Below the pieces are notes generated by a model that ran no database searches, was not told the origin of the DNA, and saw nothing but the letters and a program-made list of their open reading frames with translations. A DNA stretch of 64,000 bases from Rhodanobacter sp. Soil772 (lineage in GTDB: Bacteria > Pseudomonadota > Gammaproteobacteria > Xanthomonadales > Rhodanobacteraceae), in the NCBI RefSeq assembly GCF_001428385.1, contig NZ_LMSK01000001.1, positions 1,016,803 to 1,080,802 on the forward strand. Reading direction: 5' to 3'. A program made the translations under genes and the position numbers. Below, in pieces: positions 18,389-28,366 of this stretch. Every line of letters starts with the position of its first letter. Positions within the stretch are counted from its first letter, which is position 1.

Positions 18389-18409
18389 TCGATGAACAGC
18401 ACTCTGCCG

Positions 18410-18910
18410 TTAGTGCTGCTGCTGTGTCGGATCGCCGTAAGTGCTGTCGGCCGCGGACTTGCCTTTCTGCTCGTCGTTCATCTGCACCGGCGCGTGGTAA
18501 TCCTCCAGCCTGCGGGCCTTGGTGGCTACCGGGTTGATCTTCTTCAGCGTGCCGCCGTCGTCGTAGTACACGGTGAAGCCATAGTCGAGCTGCATGCGCG
18601 CCATGTACTGCAGGTGCTGCTTGCGCACCTTCGAGTCATCGCTGCGCTCCAGCAGCACAGTCTTCGGCAGCTTGCCCTGATCCTTCAGATAGGCGAAATG
18701 GCTGCCGGTATCCAGCGCGGACAACACGGCGCCATCCACCAGGAACTGGCCGCTCTTGTAGGCCTTGACGACGGTGTCGAACTGGCCTTGCGCCTGGGCG
18801 GCACTGACTTCGTCCTTGGTATTGCCGCGATGGCAGCCGGCCAGCACCAGCAGGCTGCCCAACATGGCAGCCGCGGCTGCGCGGGTCAGCAGGGTCGGTA
18901 AACGGATCAT
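18410..18910 (-). CDS. Hypothetical lipoprotein
   Basis: This 166-residue protein has a signal peptide with lipobox VLAGC, lipidated on Cys26. The mature part is hydrophilic, with no family I recognise, and ends in a Gln/His tail (DPTQQQH). The ATG at 18910 follows GGAGACACAG; a longer frame to 18940 would place residues in front of the signal peptide. It converges on the HIT gene across a shared terminator. An outer-membrane anchor is likely because the residue after Cys is His, not Asp. Confidence 0.72.
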   Translation of the reverse strand: MIRLPTLLTRAAAAAMLGSLLVLAGCHRGNTKDEVSAAQAQGQFDTVVKAYKSGQFLVDGAVLSALDTGSHFAYLKDQGKLPKTVLLERSDDSKVRKQHLQYMARMQLDYGFTVYYDDGGTLKKINPVATKARRLEDYHAPVQMNDEQKGKSAADSTYGDPTQQQH

Positions 18911-19006
18911 CTGTGTCTCCTGGAAAACATGTCGGTGCACTCGGCGGAGTGTAACGCCCGGCCGTGATCGTGAGCAGCCCGGGATGCCACCCGTTCAGGG
19001 GGCCGA

Positions 19007-19573
19007 TCAGGTGCGCGGCAAAGTCACGCCCTGCTGGCCCTGGTACTTGCCGCCGCGGTCCTTGTAGCTGGTTTCGCATTCCTCGTCGGATTCGAGGAAC
19101 AGCATCTGCGCCACGCCTTCGTTGGCGTAGATTTTTGCGGGCAGCGGCGTGGTGTTGGAGAACTCCAGCGTCACGTGGCCCTCCCACTCCGGCTCCAGCG
19201 GCGTCACGTTGACGATGATGCCGCAGCGCGCGTAAGTACTCTTGCCGAGGCAGATGGTGAGCACCTTGCGCGGGATGCGGAAGTACTCGACCGTGCGCGC
19301 CAGCGCGAACGAATTCGGCGGGATGATGCACACGTCCGCCTCCACGTCGACGAAGCTGGTCGGGTCGAACGACTTCGGATCGACGATGGTGGAGTTGATG
19401 TTGGTGAAGATCTTGAACTCGCGCGCGCAACGCACGTCGTAGCCGTAGCTGGAGGTGCCGTAGGAAATCAGCTTGGTGTCGTCGCGCAGCTTGACCTGGC
19501 CGGGTTCGAACGGCTCGATCATGCCGTGGCTTTCGGCCATGCGGCGAATCCACTTGTCGGGTTTGATGCTCAC
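19007..19573 (-). CDS. dcd: dCTP deaminase
   Basis: Dcd deaminates dCTP to dUTP, feeding dTMP synthesis. The 188-residue protein begins at GTG (19571-19573) as [18 protein letters not shown]. It has the family blocks [31 protein letters not shown] and [20 protein letters not shown], with the glutamate of the last block as the catalytic base. The C-terminal [12 protein letters not shown] is the usual lid. The GTG is chosen because homologues start there; the open frame continues upstream without similarity. Its neighbourhood (FMN reductase, apbC) is on the same strand. Confidence 0.96.
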   Translation of the reverse strand: MSIKPDKWIRRMAESHGMIEPFEPGQVKLRDDTKLISYGTSSYGYDVRCAREFKIFTNINSTIVDPKSFDPTSFVDVEADVCIIPPNSFALARTVEYFRIPRKVLTICLGKSTYARCGIIVNVTPLEPEWEGHVTLEFSNTTPLPAKIYANEGVAQMLFLESDEECETSYKDRGGKYQGQQGVTLPRT

Positions 19574-19667
19574 GCGGACTCCGGTCGGTAGCGATATCGC
19601 CCAGTCGGGCCAGGCGCAAAACAGCAAAAATACATGGTCGGGGCGCCGCCGCGCCAGCCGGGCGGTT

Positions 19668-20209
19668 TCACGCCACCGGCAAAGCCTCGAGCAAAACGTC
19701 CAGCGCAGTGCGCAATTCCGCACAACGTTCCGCGCTGGCCAGCACCTGCGCGGCGCTGCAACCGGCCCCCGGCAACGCCACCAGCACGGGCTGTGGTGCC
19801 AGCAACTGCGCGGACATGGTGACCAGTATTTCGGCCAGCGCCTCCTGCGCATGGTACGAACCGCGCGCGGCCGTGTTCAGCAGCAGCACCGGCTTGCCCG
19901 GAAATTCCAGGCTGCCGACCAGCCAGTCGAGCAGGTTCTTGAACGCGCCGGGCACGCCATGCGCATACTCGGGACAGGCAATCAGCAAGGCATCCGCGCG
20001 ACCGACGGCTTCGCGCAAGGCCAATACCGACGCGGGCACGGCCGCCGTCTCATCGTCGGGATTGAACAGCGGCAAGGCGCCGAGTCCTTCGTACAATTCG
20101 AGGTCGATCGTCGACGGTGCAAGTTGCCTCGCGGCCTGCAGCGCCGCCGTATTCGAGGACACCCGGCGCAGGCTGCCGGACAGGCACAGCACGCGCCGTG
20201 CCGGCGCCG

Positions 20210-20213
<4 letters not shown>
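19668..20213 (-). CDS. NADPH-dependent FMN reductase family protein
   Basis: This 181-residue flavodoxin-like protein fits the NADPH-dependent FMN reductase family (ChrR/SsuE-like). The phosphate-binding loop near the N-terminus is [14 protein letters not shown], and the second flavin-contact region is [18 protein letters not shown], in which PEYAHGVPG matches the family motif. Members reduce FMN or quinones. Its start overlaps the apbC stop by 4 bases (20210-20213), so the two are coupled. Confidence 0.88.
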
Positions 20214-21304
<1,091 letters not shown>

Positions 21305-21460
21305 GTCATCTCGGGTATGTGCGGGGACGCCTATTATGCCAGCCCGCCGAAGCCGGCCCGCTGACCTGGATCAGCGGCGAGGATGGCGCAATGCAGCTTG
21401 ACGCTCCCGCCAAACCTCGCCAGTCTCACATCCATACGCACTCGTACGGGAGGACCATCC

Positions 21461-21925
21461 ATGAAGCATGCTTTCCGCCTCACCCTCGCCGCCGGCCTGC
21501 TGCTCGCCGCCGGTACCGCGCTGGCCGCCAACGACACCCCGGCCGGCACCTGGAAAACCATCGACGACGCCACCCATCAGCCGAAGTCGATCGTCGAGAT
21601 CACCGAGCACAACGGCGAGTTTCAGGCCAAGATCGTGCAACTGCTGAACCGCACGCCGGAAGACGTGGCCCGCGACGGCGAGCACCCGGTCTGCACCAAA
21701 TGCGACGGCGAACGCAAGAATCAGCCGATCGTGGGCATGACCATCATGTGGGGCGTCAGCAAGGACGATGACGTGTGGGACGGCGGCAGGATCCTCGACC
21801 CGAAGAACGGCAAGGTCTACAAGGTGAAGCTCTCCCTCAAGGACGGCGGCCAGAAGCTCGACGTGCACGGCTACATCGGCTTCGCCCTGCTCGGCCGTTC
21901 GCAGATCTGGGAACGGCAGAACTGA
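21461..21925 (+). CDS. DUF2147 domain secreted protein
   Basis: This 154-residue protein has a signal peptide (MKHAFRLTLAAGLLLAAGTA) and a DUF2147 domain, a lipocalin-like periplasmic domain of unknown function. Typical features are the N-terminal PAGTWKTIDDAT, then SIVEITEHNGEFQAKIV, the CTKCDGERKNQPIVGM block with a Cys pair and GGRILDPKNGKVYK. The ATG at 21461 follows GGGAGG. It stands alone and is followed by a strong terminator. Confidence 0.88.
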   Translation: MKHAFRLTLAAGLLLAAGTALAANDTPAGTWKTIDDATHQPKSIVEITEHNGEFQAKIVQLLNRTPEDVARDGEHPVCTKCDGERKNQPIVGMTIMWGVSKDDDVWDGGRILDPKNGKVYKVKLSLKDGGQKLDVHGYIGFALLGRSQIWERQN

Positions 21926-21948
21926 TCTACCCTCACCGCGTCTGACCG

Positions 21949-21984
21949 AACGCCCCGCACCGCCCGCCGGTCCGGGGCGTTTTC
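21949..21984 (+). terminator. Rho-independent terminator after DUF2147 gene
   Basis: ACGCCCCG (21950-21957) pairs perfectly with CGGGGCGT (21973-21980), and the stem is followed directly by TTT. It lies 24 bases after the DUF2147 stop. Confidence 0.8.
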
Positions 21985-22197
21985 GTGCCTGGCGCGGCGC
22001 CCCGCCTGCCACGAAAAAACGACGTGCGACACACCGGCACGCTCATGCCTCTGCCAGCCCGGCCGAAGCCGCGTCAGCAGCAACAAGCCGAATGAAGCTT
22101 CGCATCCGTCATGCGGCCCGGCCGGAAGCCTTGCCCCCGCGGGCGGGGCCGGCAAACAGGCATGGCATAATGCGCAGTCATCACCGGAATACGCCTC

Positions 22198-24300
22198 ATG
22201 AGTCGTCGCCTGCTCGTCACCAACGCCTTGCCCTATGCCAATGGCCCGCTGCACATGGGCCATCTGCTGGGCTACATCCAGGCGGACATCTGGGTGCGCG
22301 CGCAGCGGATGAGCGGCAACAAGGTGGTCTACGTCTGCGCCGACGACGCGCACGGCACGCCGATCATGCTGGCCGCAGAGAAGGCCGGCATGACGCCCGA
22401 GGCCTTCATCGCCGGCATCCGCGAGGGCCACGAGGCGGATTTCGCCGCGTTCGGCGTGGCGTTCGACCAGTACCACACCACCCATTCGGAAGAGAACCGC
22501 GAGCTCGCGACGCTGATCTACACGCGCCTGCGCGACGCCGGCTACATCGCCAGGCGCAGCATCCAGCAGTTGTTCGATCCGGAAAAGCAGATGTTCCTGC
22601 CGGACCGCTACATCAAGGGCGTCTGCCCGAATTGCGGCACGCCGGACCAGTACGGCGACAACTGCGAACACTGCGGCGCCACCTACGCGCCGACCGACCT
22701 GATCAACCCGTACTCGGTGATGTCCGGCGCCACGCCGGTGCTGCGCGACTCGGAGCACTACTTCTTCGAACTGGGCAAGTTCGAGGGACTGTTGCGCGAC
22801 TGGTTCGCCGGCAAGCTCACCCATGGCAAGCCGGTGGCGAACAGCGGCGTGGCGGCGAAGCTGCGCGAGTGGCTGGACAGCGGCCTGAAGGACTGGGACA
22901 TCTCGCGCGACGCGCCCTACTTCGGCTTCCCGATCCCCGACGCGCCGGGCAAGTTCTTCTACGTGTGGCTGGACGCGCCGGTCGGCTACCTGGCCAGCTT
23001 CAAGGCGCTGTGCGACCGCACCCGCCTGAAGTTCGACGATTTCCTCGCCCCTGGCAGCACGACCGAGATGCACCACTTCATCGGCAAGGACATCATCAAC
23101 TTCCACGGCCTGTTCTGGCCGGCGATGCTGCACGGCGCCGGCTTCCGCACGCCGACCGCGCTGCACGTCAACGGCTACCTCACGGTGAACGGCGCGAAGA
23201 TGTCCAAGTCGCGCGGCACCTTCATCCAGGCGCGCACTTACCTGGACGCCGGCCTGCATCCGGGATTCCTGCGCTACTACTTCGCCAGCATGCTCAGCGC
23301 CGCGCCGGTCGACGTGGATCTCGACCTCAAGGCGTTCGAGGAGCGCGTCAACTCGCACCTGGTCGGCAAGTGGGTGAACATCGCCAGCCGCACCGCCGGC
23401 TTCGTGCACAAATATTTCGGCGGCCGCCTGGCGCCGCAGTTCTGCGCGGAAGAGACCGCGTTGTGGAACACCCTGCTGGAACACTACGACGGCATCGCCG
23501 CGCTGTACGACAGCGGCGACTTCGCCGAGGTCACCCGCCGCTTCGTGCTGATGGCCGACCTGGTCAACGGCCACATCGCCGCCAAGGCGCCATGGAGCAT
23601 GGCCAAGGACGAAAGCCGCCGCGATGAACTGCACCAGGTGTGCTCGTTCGCGCTGACCGCGTTCCGCCTGCTGGCCGGCATGCTCAAGCCGATCCTGCCG
23701 ATTACCGTGGCTGCGGCCGAACAGTTCCTGGCCGCACCGATCGCCGACTTCGACGACGCCCGCGCCGCGCTGCGCAACCACGCCATCCATGCCTTCGAGC
23801 CGTTGCTCGGCCGCATCGATCCCAAGCGCATCGAGGCCATGGTCGAGGCCTCGAAGGATTCGCTGGGCGGCCCGGCCGAAGCCCCCGCCGCCCCGAAAAA
23901 GAAGAAAGCCATGAACGACACCGCCAAGCCCGCCGCCGCGATTATCGAGCCGGCCCCGGCCACGCCCGCCACCATCGGCATCGACGACTTCGCCCGGCTC
24001 GACCTGCGCATCGGCAAGGTCACCGCCTGCGAACTCGTGGACGGTTCCGACAAGCTGCTGCGCTTCGAACTGGACGCCGGCGCGCTGGGCACGCGGCAGA
24101 TCTTCTCCGGTATCCGCGCCGCCTACGCCGAGCCGGAGAAACTGGTGGGCCGCAACGTGGTGTTCATCGCCAACCTGGCCCCGCGCAAGATGCGCTTCGG
24201 CCTGTCCGAAGGCATGATCCTCTCGGCCGGCGACGGCGGCAGCGACCTGTTCCTGCTCGACGCCGACCAAGGCGCGCAGCCCGGCGCCACCGTGCGCTGA
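22198..24300 (+). CDS. metG: Methionine--tRNA ligase
   Basis: MetG charges tRNA-Met. The 700-residue protein carries the class I signature as HMGH in ANGPLHMGHLL near residue 20 and KMSKS at 334-338. A zinc knuckle CPNC...CEHC lies at Cys143, Cys146, Cys156 and Cys159. A linker rich in Pro, Ala and Lys then leads to a C-terminal tRNA-binding (Trbp111-type) domain at about 592-700, starting IDDFARLDLRIGKV, which dimerises the enzyme. Length is as expected for the long form. The upstream 272 bases contain a GC-rich potential hairpin around 22130-22155 but nothing I can name. Confidence 0.97.
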   Translation: MSRRLLVTNALPYANGPLHMGHLLGYIQADIWVRAQRMSGNKVVYVCADDAHGTPIMLAAEKAGMTPEAFIAGIREGHEADFAAFGVAFDQYHTTHSEENRELATLIYTRLRDAGYIARRSIQQLFDPEKQMFLPDRYIKGVCPNCGTPDQYGDNCEHCGATYAPTDLINPYSVMSGATPVLRDSEHYFFELGKFEGLLRDWFAGKLTHGKPVANSGVAAKLREWLDSGLKDWDISRDAPYFGFPIPDAPGKFFYVWLDAPVGYLASFKALCDRTRLKFDDFLAPGSTTEMHHFIGKDIINFHGLFWPAMLHGAGFRTPTALHVNGYLTVNGAKMSKSRGTFIQARTYLDAGLHPGFLRYYFASMLSAAPVDVDLDLKAFEERVNSHLVGKWVNIASRTAGFVHKYFGGRLAPQFCAEETALWNTLLEHYDGIAALYDSGDFAEVTRRFVLMADLVNGHIAAKAPWSMAKDESRRDELHQVCSFALTAFRLLAGMLKPILPITVAAAEQFLAAPIADFDDARAALRNHAIHAFEPLLGRIDPKRIEAMVEASKDSLGGPAEAPAAPKKKKAMNDTAKPAAAIIEPAPATPATIGIDDFARLDLRIGKVTACELVDGSDKLLRFELDAGALGTRQIFSGIRAAYAEPEKLVGRNVVFIANLAPRKMRFGLSEGMILSAGDGGSDLFLLDADQGAQPGATVR

Positions 24301-24317
24301 ATCAACAGCGTCGTAGA

Positions 24318-24332
24318 GCGGGCACTGCCCGC
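24318..24332. terminator. Short hairpin between metG and the convergent small gene
   Basis: GCGGGC-ACT-GCCCGC is a perfect 6-bp stem with a 3-base loop, 17 bases after the metG stop. No T-run follows; it may instead be one copy of a dispersed intergenic repeat. Confidence 0.4.
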
Positions 24333-24349
24333 CCTGCGAAGCGGAACCG

Positions 24350-24640
24350 CTACTGCCTCGTATACGTCACGAAGAAACCGACCAGGTCGCCGTTCTCGTT
24401 GTACGGTGCCATGTCCACGTAGCGGTAGCCGCGTGCCGCGTATTCGGCATGCGACTTGGTGAGCTGGTTCGCCATATGCTTCTTGCGGAAGCCGAGCGTG
24501 GCGTCGACGAACACCGTTACCGTGTCGCCGGAGACACCGGCCGTCTCGGCCTGCGCCGGACCGGCGTGGGCAACCAGGATCGAGCCGCCGGCACCGAGCA
24601 CGGCAGCCAGCAACAGCGAGGCGAGAAACGACGATTTCAT
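24350..24640 (-). CDS. Small secreted hypothetical protein
   Basis: This 96-residue protein has a signal peptide (MKSSFLASLLLAAVLGAGGS...AHA) and a mature part of about 65 residues with the pattern GDTVTVFVDATLGFRKK and ends GFFVTYTRQ. I know no family for it. The ATG at 24640 places the signal peptide at the N-terminus; an upstream TTG (24667) would add 9 residues. It converges on metG and is divergent from the rnfB-like gene 72 bases away. Confidence 0.65.
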   Translation of the reverse strand: MKSSFLASLLLAAVLGAGGSILVAHAGPAQAETAGVSGDTVTVFVDATLGFRKKHMANQLTKSHAEYAARGYRYVDMAPYNENGDLVGFFVTYTRQ

Positions 24641-24712
24641 GGCAGCACTCCAACAGGCGACGATCAATTGCGGGACAATGAGCGCTGATTATCGCCCGCC
24701 CAGCATCCACGC

Positions 24713-25333
24713 ATGAGTGATCCCATCACCGTTCTGGCCGACCGCATCGACGCCGTGCTGCCGCAGACGCAGTGCGAGCAATGCGGTTACCACGGTTGCC
24801 GGCCGTATGCGGAGGCGATCGCGCGCGGCGAGGCGGAAATCAACCAGTGCCCGCCCGGCGGCGCGGCCGGCATCGAAAAGCTCGCCGCACTGCTGCAGCA
24901 ACCGGTGCTGCCGCTGGATCCCGAACATGGTGTGGCAAAGTCGCGCATGCTGGCGCGCATCATCGAGGCCGACTGCATCGGCTGCACCAAATGCATCCAG
25001 GCCTGTCCGGTCGACGCGATCGTGGGCGCGTCCAAGCTGATGCACACCGTGCTCGCCGACGATTGCACCGGCTGCGAACTGTGCGTGCCGGCCTGCCCGG
25101 TCGACTGCATCGTGCTCGAACCGATGTCGCCCGCGCAGATCGACATGGCGCACGCCGACGCGGCGCGCACGCACTTCCAGCGCCGCGAAGCGCGCCTGCA
25201 ACGCCAACGCGACGAACGCGAGGCCGAACTGGCCGCGCGCAAGGCCGCGGTGGATACCTCCGCCGACCCGGTCAATCCCGTACTGGCCGCGCTGGCCCGC
25301 GCAAGGGCGAAACAGCAGGAACCGAAACCGTGA
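24713..25333 (+). CDS. rnfB: RnfB-like ferredoxin, soluble form
   Basis: This 206-residue protein resembles RnfB/RsxB, the electron-transfer subunit of the Rnf complex. A 4Fe-4S (Fer4_21-type) motif lies at the N-terminus with Cys21, Cys24, Cys29 and Cys46 (CEQCGYHGC). Two 8Fe ferredoxin motifs follow at Cys88/91/94/98 and Cys118/121/124/128. The N-terminal membrane helix of true RnfB is absent, and no rnfACDGE genes are adjacent, so it is an orphan soluble form. A charged coiled-coil tail (about 155-190) ends the protein. It overlaps nth by GTGA (25330-25333), so it may donate electrons to or help mature Fe-S enzymes such as Nth; that link is inferred. Confidence 0.85.
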   Translation: MSDPITVLADRIDAVLPQTQCEQCGYHGCRPYAEAIARGEAEINQCPPGGAAGIEKLAALLQQPVLPLDPEHGVAKSRMLARIIEADCIGCTKCIQACPVDAIVGASKLMHTVLADDCTGCELCVPACPVDCIVLEPMSPAQIDMAHADAARTHFQRREARLQRQRDEREAELAARKAAVDTSADPVNPVLAALARARAKQQEPKP

Positions 25334-25968
25334 AGCGTGCCGACGTGATCGAACTGTTCTCGCGCCTGCGCGAACTCGACCCGCATCCCACCACCGAACT
25401 CGTCTACAGCACGCCATTCGAGCTGCTGGTCGCGGTAGTGCTGTCGGCACAGGCCACCGACGTGGGCGTCAACAAAGCCACGAAAAAACTCTATCCGGTG
25501 GCGAACACGCCGCAGGCGATCCTCGACCTCGGCGAGGACAGCCTGAAGCGCTACATCAGCACGATCGGGCTGTTCAACGCGAAGGCGAAGAACGTCATCG
25601 CGCTGTGCCGACTGCTGATCGAAAAACACGGCGGCGAAGTGCCGCGCACGCGCGAGGCGCTGGAAGCGCTGCCCGGCGTGGGCCGCAAGACTGCCAACGT
25701 GGTTTTGAATACAGCTTTCAATGAGCCGACCATCGCGGTCGACACGCACATCTTTCGCGTCGCCAACCGCACCGGGCTCGCGCCGGGCAAGGACGTGCGT
25801 GCGGTCGAGGACAAGCTGGAGAAGACGATCCCGGCCGAGTTCAAGCACGACGCCCACCACTGGCTGATCCTGCACGGCCGCTACGTGTGCAAGGCGCGCA
25901 AACCGGATTGCCCGCACTGCGTGATCCGTGATCTGTGCCGCTACAAGCACAAGACCGTGGCCGACTGA
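25330..25968 (+). CDS. nth: Endonuclease III
   Basis: Nth is a bifunctional DNA glycosylase/AP lyase that removes oxidised pyrimidines in base excision repair. The 212-residue protein starts at a GTG that overlaps the previous stop. The helix-hairpin-helix is [12 protein letters not shown] with catalytic Lys120, and the catalytic Asp138 is in [11 protein letters not shown]. The C-terminal [4Fe-4S] ligands are Cys187, Cys194, Cys197 and Cys203 with the canonical 6-2-5 spacing. It is translationally coupled to the rnfB-like ferredoxin gene. Confidence 0.97.
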   Translation: MKRADVIELFSRLRELDPHPTTELVYSTPFELLVAVVLSAQATDVGVNKATKKLYPVANTPQAILDLGEDSLKRYISTIGLFNAKAKNVIALCRLLIEKHGGEVPRTREALEALPGVGRKTANVVLNTAFNEPTIAVDTHIFRVANRTGLAPGKDVRAVEDKLEKTIPAEFKHDAHHWLILHGRYVCKARKPDCPHCVIRDLCRYKHKTVAD

Positions 25969-25974
25969 ATCCGA

Positions 25975-26583
25975 TCAGGCCGGCAACTGCGCCCGTTCCA
26001 GCGCCGCGATGTGGCGTTCCAGCCGCGGCCCCAGATAGCAATGCGAGCCGCACGGCAGCAAGCCCACCTTGCCGAACTCACGCAGGTACCAGGCCGGCGC
26101 GCGCGAGACGAAGCCGTGGTGGTCGCCGGCCACGTCGTCGCGGCTGGTGAACACCTCCAGGAACGCCACGCCTTCGAGCATCTCGCCGATGCCCTGCAGC
26201 CCGGCACGGATCTCCGCCGGCTTCAGGTAATGCAGCACGTCGGTGCACACGATCAGGTCAAAGCGTGTGTCGAAACGCAGCTGTTCCAGCTGGCCGAAAC
26301 GCGCCAGGCCGATGTTGCGGCTGCGCCCGTAGCGCGCCACCACGTACTCGCTGGCATCCAGCCCGCGATACGCGATGTCCGGCCGCAACGCGCGCAGCGG
26401 CGCGCGCCAGGTCGCCTCACCGCAACCCACGTCGAGCACGTTGCCGATAGGCCGGCCGAGGTAATACTCGGCCTGCGCCACCACCATCGCCACCTTGCGC
26501 CGCAGTTCCGCCGGCGAACCGACCGCATGCCGCGGGTTGCGGTACCACTTGTCGAAATAGGCGCGGTCGTAAGTTTTGGGCAT
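25975..26583 (-). CDS. Class I SAM-dependent methyltransferase
   Basis: This 202-residue protein has a Rossmann-type SAM site: motif I is VLDVGCGEATWRAPL near residue 65, followed by YRGLDASEYV (motif II acidic residue) and the motif IV region FDLIVCTDVLHYL. It begins MPKTYDRAYFDKWYRNPRH, as in many small-molecule methyltransferases of this type. The substrate is unknown. It is convergent with nth (6-base gap) and 43 bases downstream of the HAAS/sensor gene on the same strand. Confidence 0.83.
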   Translation of the reverse strand: MPKTYDRAYFDKWYRNPRHAVGSPAELRRKVAMVVAQAEYYLGRPIGNVLDVGCGEATWRAPLRALRPDIAYRGLDASEYVVARYGRSRNIGLARFGQLEQLRFDTRFDLIVCTDVLHYLKPAEIRAGLQGIGEMLEGVAFLEVFTSRDDVAGDHHGFVSRAPAWYLREFGKVGLLPCGSHCYLGPRLERHIAALERAQLPA

Positions 26584-26626
26584 CGGCAGTCAGTCCGGCA
26601 AAGGCTGCATGGTAACCGGGCGACCT

Positions 26627-27550
26627 TCAATCCGCCGCGCGCGGCACCAGCATGTGCTTGGCGATATGCCCGTGCAGGCGGCCCAGGCCACGCGCCAGGT
26701 GCAGGGTGGCGAACAGCAGCACGATGCCGATCACGCACATCGCGATCGCGTCGCCCCAACCTGGCGCATGCGTACCGAAGCCCCAGTCCACGACGACCTG
26801 GTGGTTCACGTACAGTCCGGGCAACCAGTCGTTGCGGAACAGCATCGCCAGCGGCGCGCCGATGAAGGCCACCGACACGCTGAGCAAAGTCACGGCAAGC
26901 GTGAAGTACACGATGCCCAGCGGCAGCATCAGCCACATGTAGCAAAGAGTGGTCCAAGTGTGCACGTCGGTGAACATGCTGCCGATGCGCTTCATCAGGC
27001 TCATGCCCTGGGTCGGGTACACCGGCCGGCGCGGCATGCGCATGCCGAGCATCGCCTCCACGATGCGTCCTTCCACCAGCGACAACACGCGCACGCTGCC
27101 GAAGAACAGCACGATGAACGGCAGGCCGATGATCAGCACCGACAACCCCGCCGACAGCGACAACCCGGTCACCGCCCAGGTGAAGTAGAAGATGCCGGTG
27201 GCCAGCGACAGCAGCATGTAGAACAGCGCGCCATAGGTGCGCGAATCGGCGGCGACGCCGAAGAAGCGCCCGACCAGCGAACGACGTTTCGGCGGCGGCG
27301 GTGGACGCAGCGCGCGCTGGATCTTGATCTCCTGGTCGCGGTAGATCTCGGCCACCTCGTCCGGCGCGCCGTAGCTGCCGACGACGTGTTCCAGCATCTC
27401 CGCTTCACCGCGGCCGGGTTGCTCGGCCAGTTCAGCGCGCAAGTGTTCCTCCGCGTCGTACAGCGCGTCCTGGATCAGGGCCGGGTCGGCACCGCGCAGC
27501 GCGGCACGCAGTTGCTCAAGGTATTCGACGATGGTGCGTGGCGCGTTCAT
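26627..27550 (-). CDS. HAAS / putative sensor-domain membrane protein
   Basis: This 307-residue protein has an N-terminal HAAS-type helical domain (about 1-75, with YLEQLRAALRG and VVGSYGAPDEVAEIY) followed by a multi-span sensor domain. Two pairs of long hydrophobic helices are visible (LFYMLLSLATGIFYFTWAV, LIIGLPFIVLFFGSV, LCYMWLMLPLGIVYFTLAV and AMCVIGIVLLFATLHLA). HAAS proteins are typically encoded next to PadR regulators, as here. The ATG overlaps the PadR stop (TAATG), so the two are co-translated. The signal it senses is unknown. Confidence 0.82.
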   Translation of the reverse strand: MNAPRTIVEYLEQLRAALRGADPALIQDALYDAEEHLRAELAEQPGRGEAEMLEHVVGSYGAPDEVAEIYRDQEIKIQRALRPPPPPKRRSLVGRFFGVAADSRTYGALFYMLLSLATGIFYFTWAVTGLSLSAGLSVLIIGLPFIVLFFGSVRVLSLVEGRIVEAMLGMRMPRRPVYPTQGMSLMKRIGSMFTDVHTWTTLCYMWLMLPLGIVYFTLAVTLLSVSVAFIGAPLAMLFRNDWLPGLYVNHQVVVDWGFGTHAPGWGDAIAMCVIGIVLLFATLHLARGLGRLHGHIAKHMLVPRAAD

Positions 27551-27921
27551 TACACCCCTCCTTGCAAGACGTTATCGACGGAATCGCGGGTGGCGTTCCA
27601 GGCGGCGATCCATTCGCGCAATACCTCGCGCCCCGGTTTGGTGATGCGGTAATAGCGGCGCGGCGGCCCGCTGACGGATGGCTCGACCTCGCTGGCGAGC
27701 AGGCTGGCGCCCTCCAGGTTGCGCAGCACCGGATACAACGCGCTCTGCTTGCCGGCCAGCACACCCTCGCCCACTTCTTCCAGCCGCTTGGCGATCTGGT
27801 AGCCGTACATCGGCTGGCGCGACTGCCCCAGCACCGCCAGCAGCACCAGCGACACGGTACCGCTGGAAAGCTCCTTCTGGAACTTCTTCAACTGGCTGAC
27901 GCTGTCGTCCACTTTGCTCAC
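27550..27921 (-). CDS. PadR family transcriptional regulator
   Basis: This 123-residue protein has the PadR winged helix: VLLAVLGQSRQPMYGYQIAK, then the recognition region GKQSALYPVLRNLEGASLL and the wing PPRRYYRITKPGREVLREW. It lacks a long C-terminal dimer helix, as in the short PadR subfamily. The chosen start is the GTG at 27921 (VSKVDDSVSQLKKFQ); the open frame continues to 28008 without similarity. It precedes and overlaps the HAAS/sensor gene and probably represses the pair through the inverted repeat just upstream. Confidence 0.88.
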   Translation of the reverse strand: MSKVDDSVSQLKKFQKELSSGTVSLVLLAVLGQSRQPMYGYQIAKRLEEVGEGVLAGKQSALYPVLRNLEGASLLASEVEPSVSGPPRRYYRITKPGREVLREWIAAWNATRDSVDNVLQGGV

Positions 27922-27925
27922 CTGC

Positions 27926-27940
27926 ACTACCGCTTGTAGT
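27926..27940. promoter_or_regulatory. Candidate PadR operator
   Basis: ACTACCGCTTGTAGT is an inverted repeat with perfect 5-bp arms, 4 bases upstream of the padR start. Two GTGAAC copies follow within 20 bases. Binding by PadR is inferred from position only. Confidence 0.4.
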
Positions 27941-28270
27941 TGAGTGAACCATAGTGTGAACTTGATACTAGTGCATGGGCCTGAAGTAATGCCTTCGTCA
28001 GGCAGCACCCGTGGCTCATTCTCGCGTCAAGCTGATGACGCAGCAGGAATGACTGGCAAAGACCCGGACCATTCTCATAGACCCAAGTCCACCAAGAAGA
28101 CTGCGGACGACGCGCGCATCACCGGCGCTCCATCCGTGGTGACACAGACTGCTGCCAGTTTCACGGACATCAACTTAGGTTTGATGATGAAGCCGGCAGC
28201 AGTCCAGTGTCCGGATGAGCTGCGCAGATCGGCTTGGAGCCGCTCACTGTTGGCTGTCTAGGCGAGCAAC

Positions 28271-28287
28271 AATTCTTCGCAAGAATT
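28271..28287. promoter_or_regulatory. Perfect 17-bp palindrome upstream of RHS gene
   Basis: AATTCTTCGCAAGAATT has 7-bp perfect arms around CGC and lies 79 bases before the RHS start codon. It may be an operator; no regulator can be assigned. Confidence 0.35.
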
Positions 28288-28366
28288 TGCTGGTTGACGT
28301 AAGGCCACTCCCGGGAGAAAGTTCTCGTTCCAGTCCGTGTGCAATGCCGGAACCAAGGGGAAGGAA

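Larger units (their letters stand above)
27922..28366. other. 445-base intergenic region before the RHS locus
   Basis: No convincing gene is visible. One frame (27944-28261) is open on the plus strand but has biased composition and no ribosome site. The region holds a candidate PadR operator at its left end and a perfect AT-rich palindrome at 28271-28287. It should contain the promoters of both the padR and RHS genes. Confidence 0.6.

Noticed and set aside
27944-28261. 105-codon plus-strand frame before the RHS gene
   Set aside because: No ribosome site, no similarity and random-looking composition.
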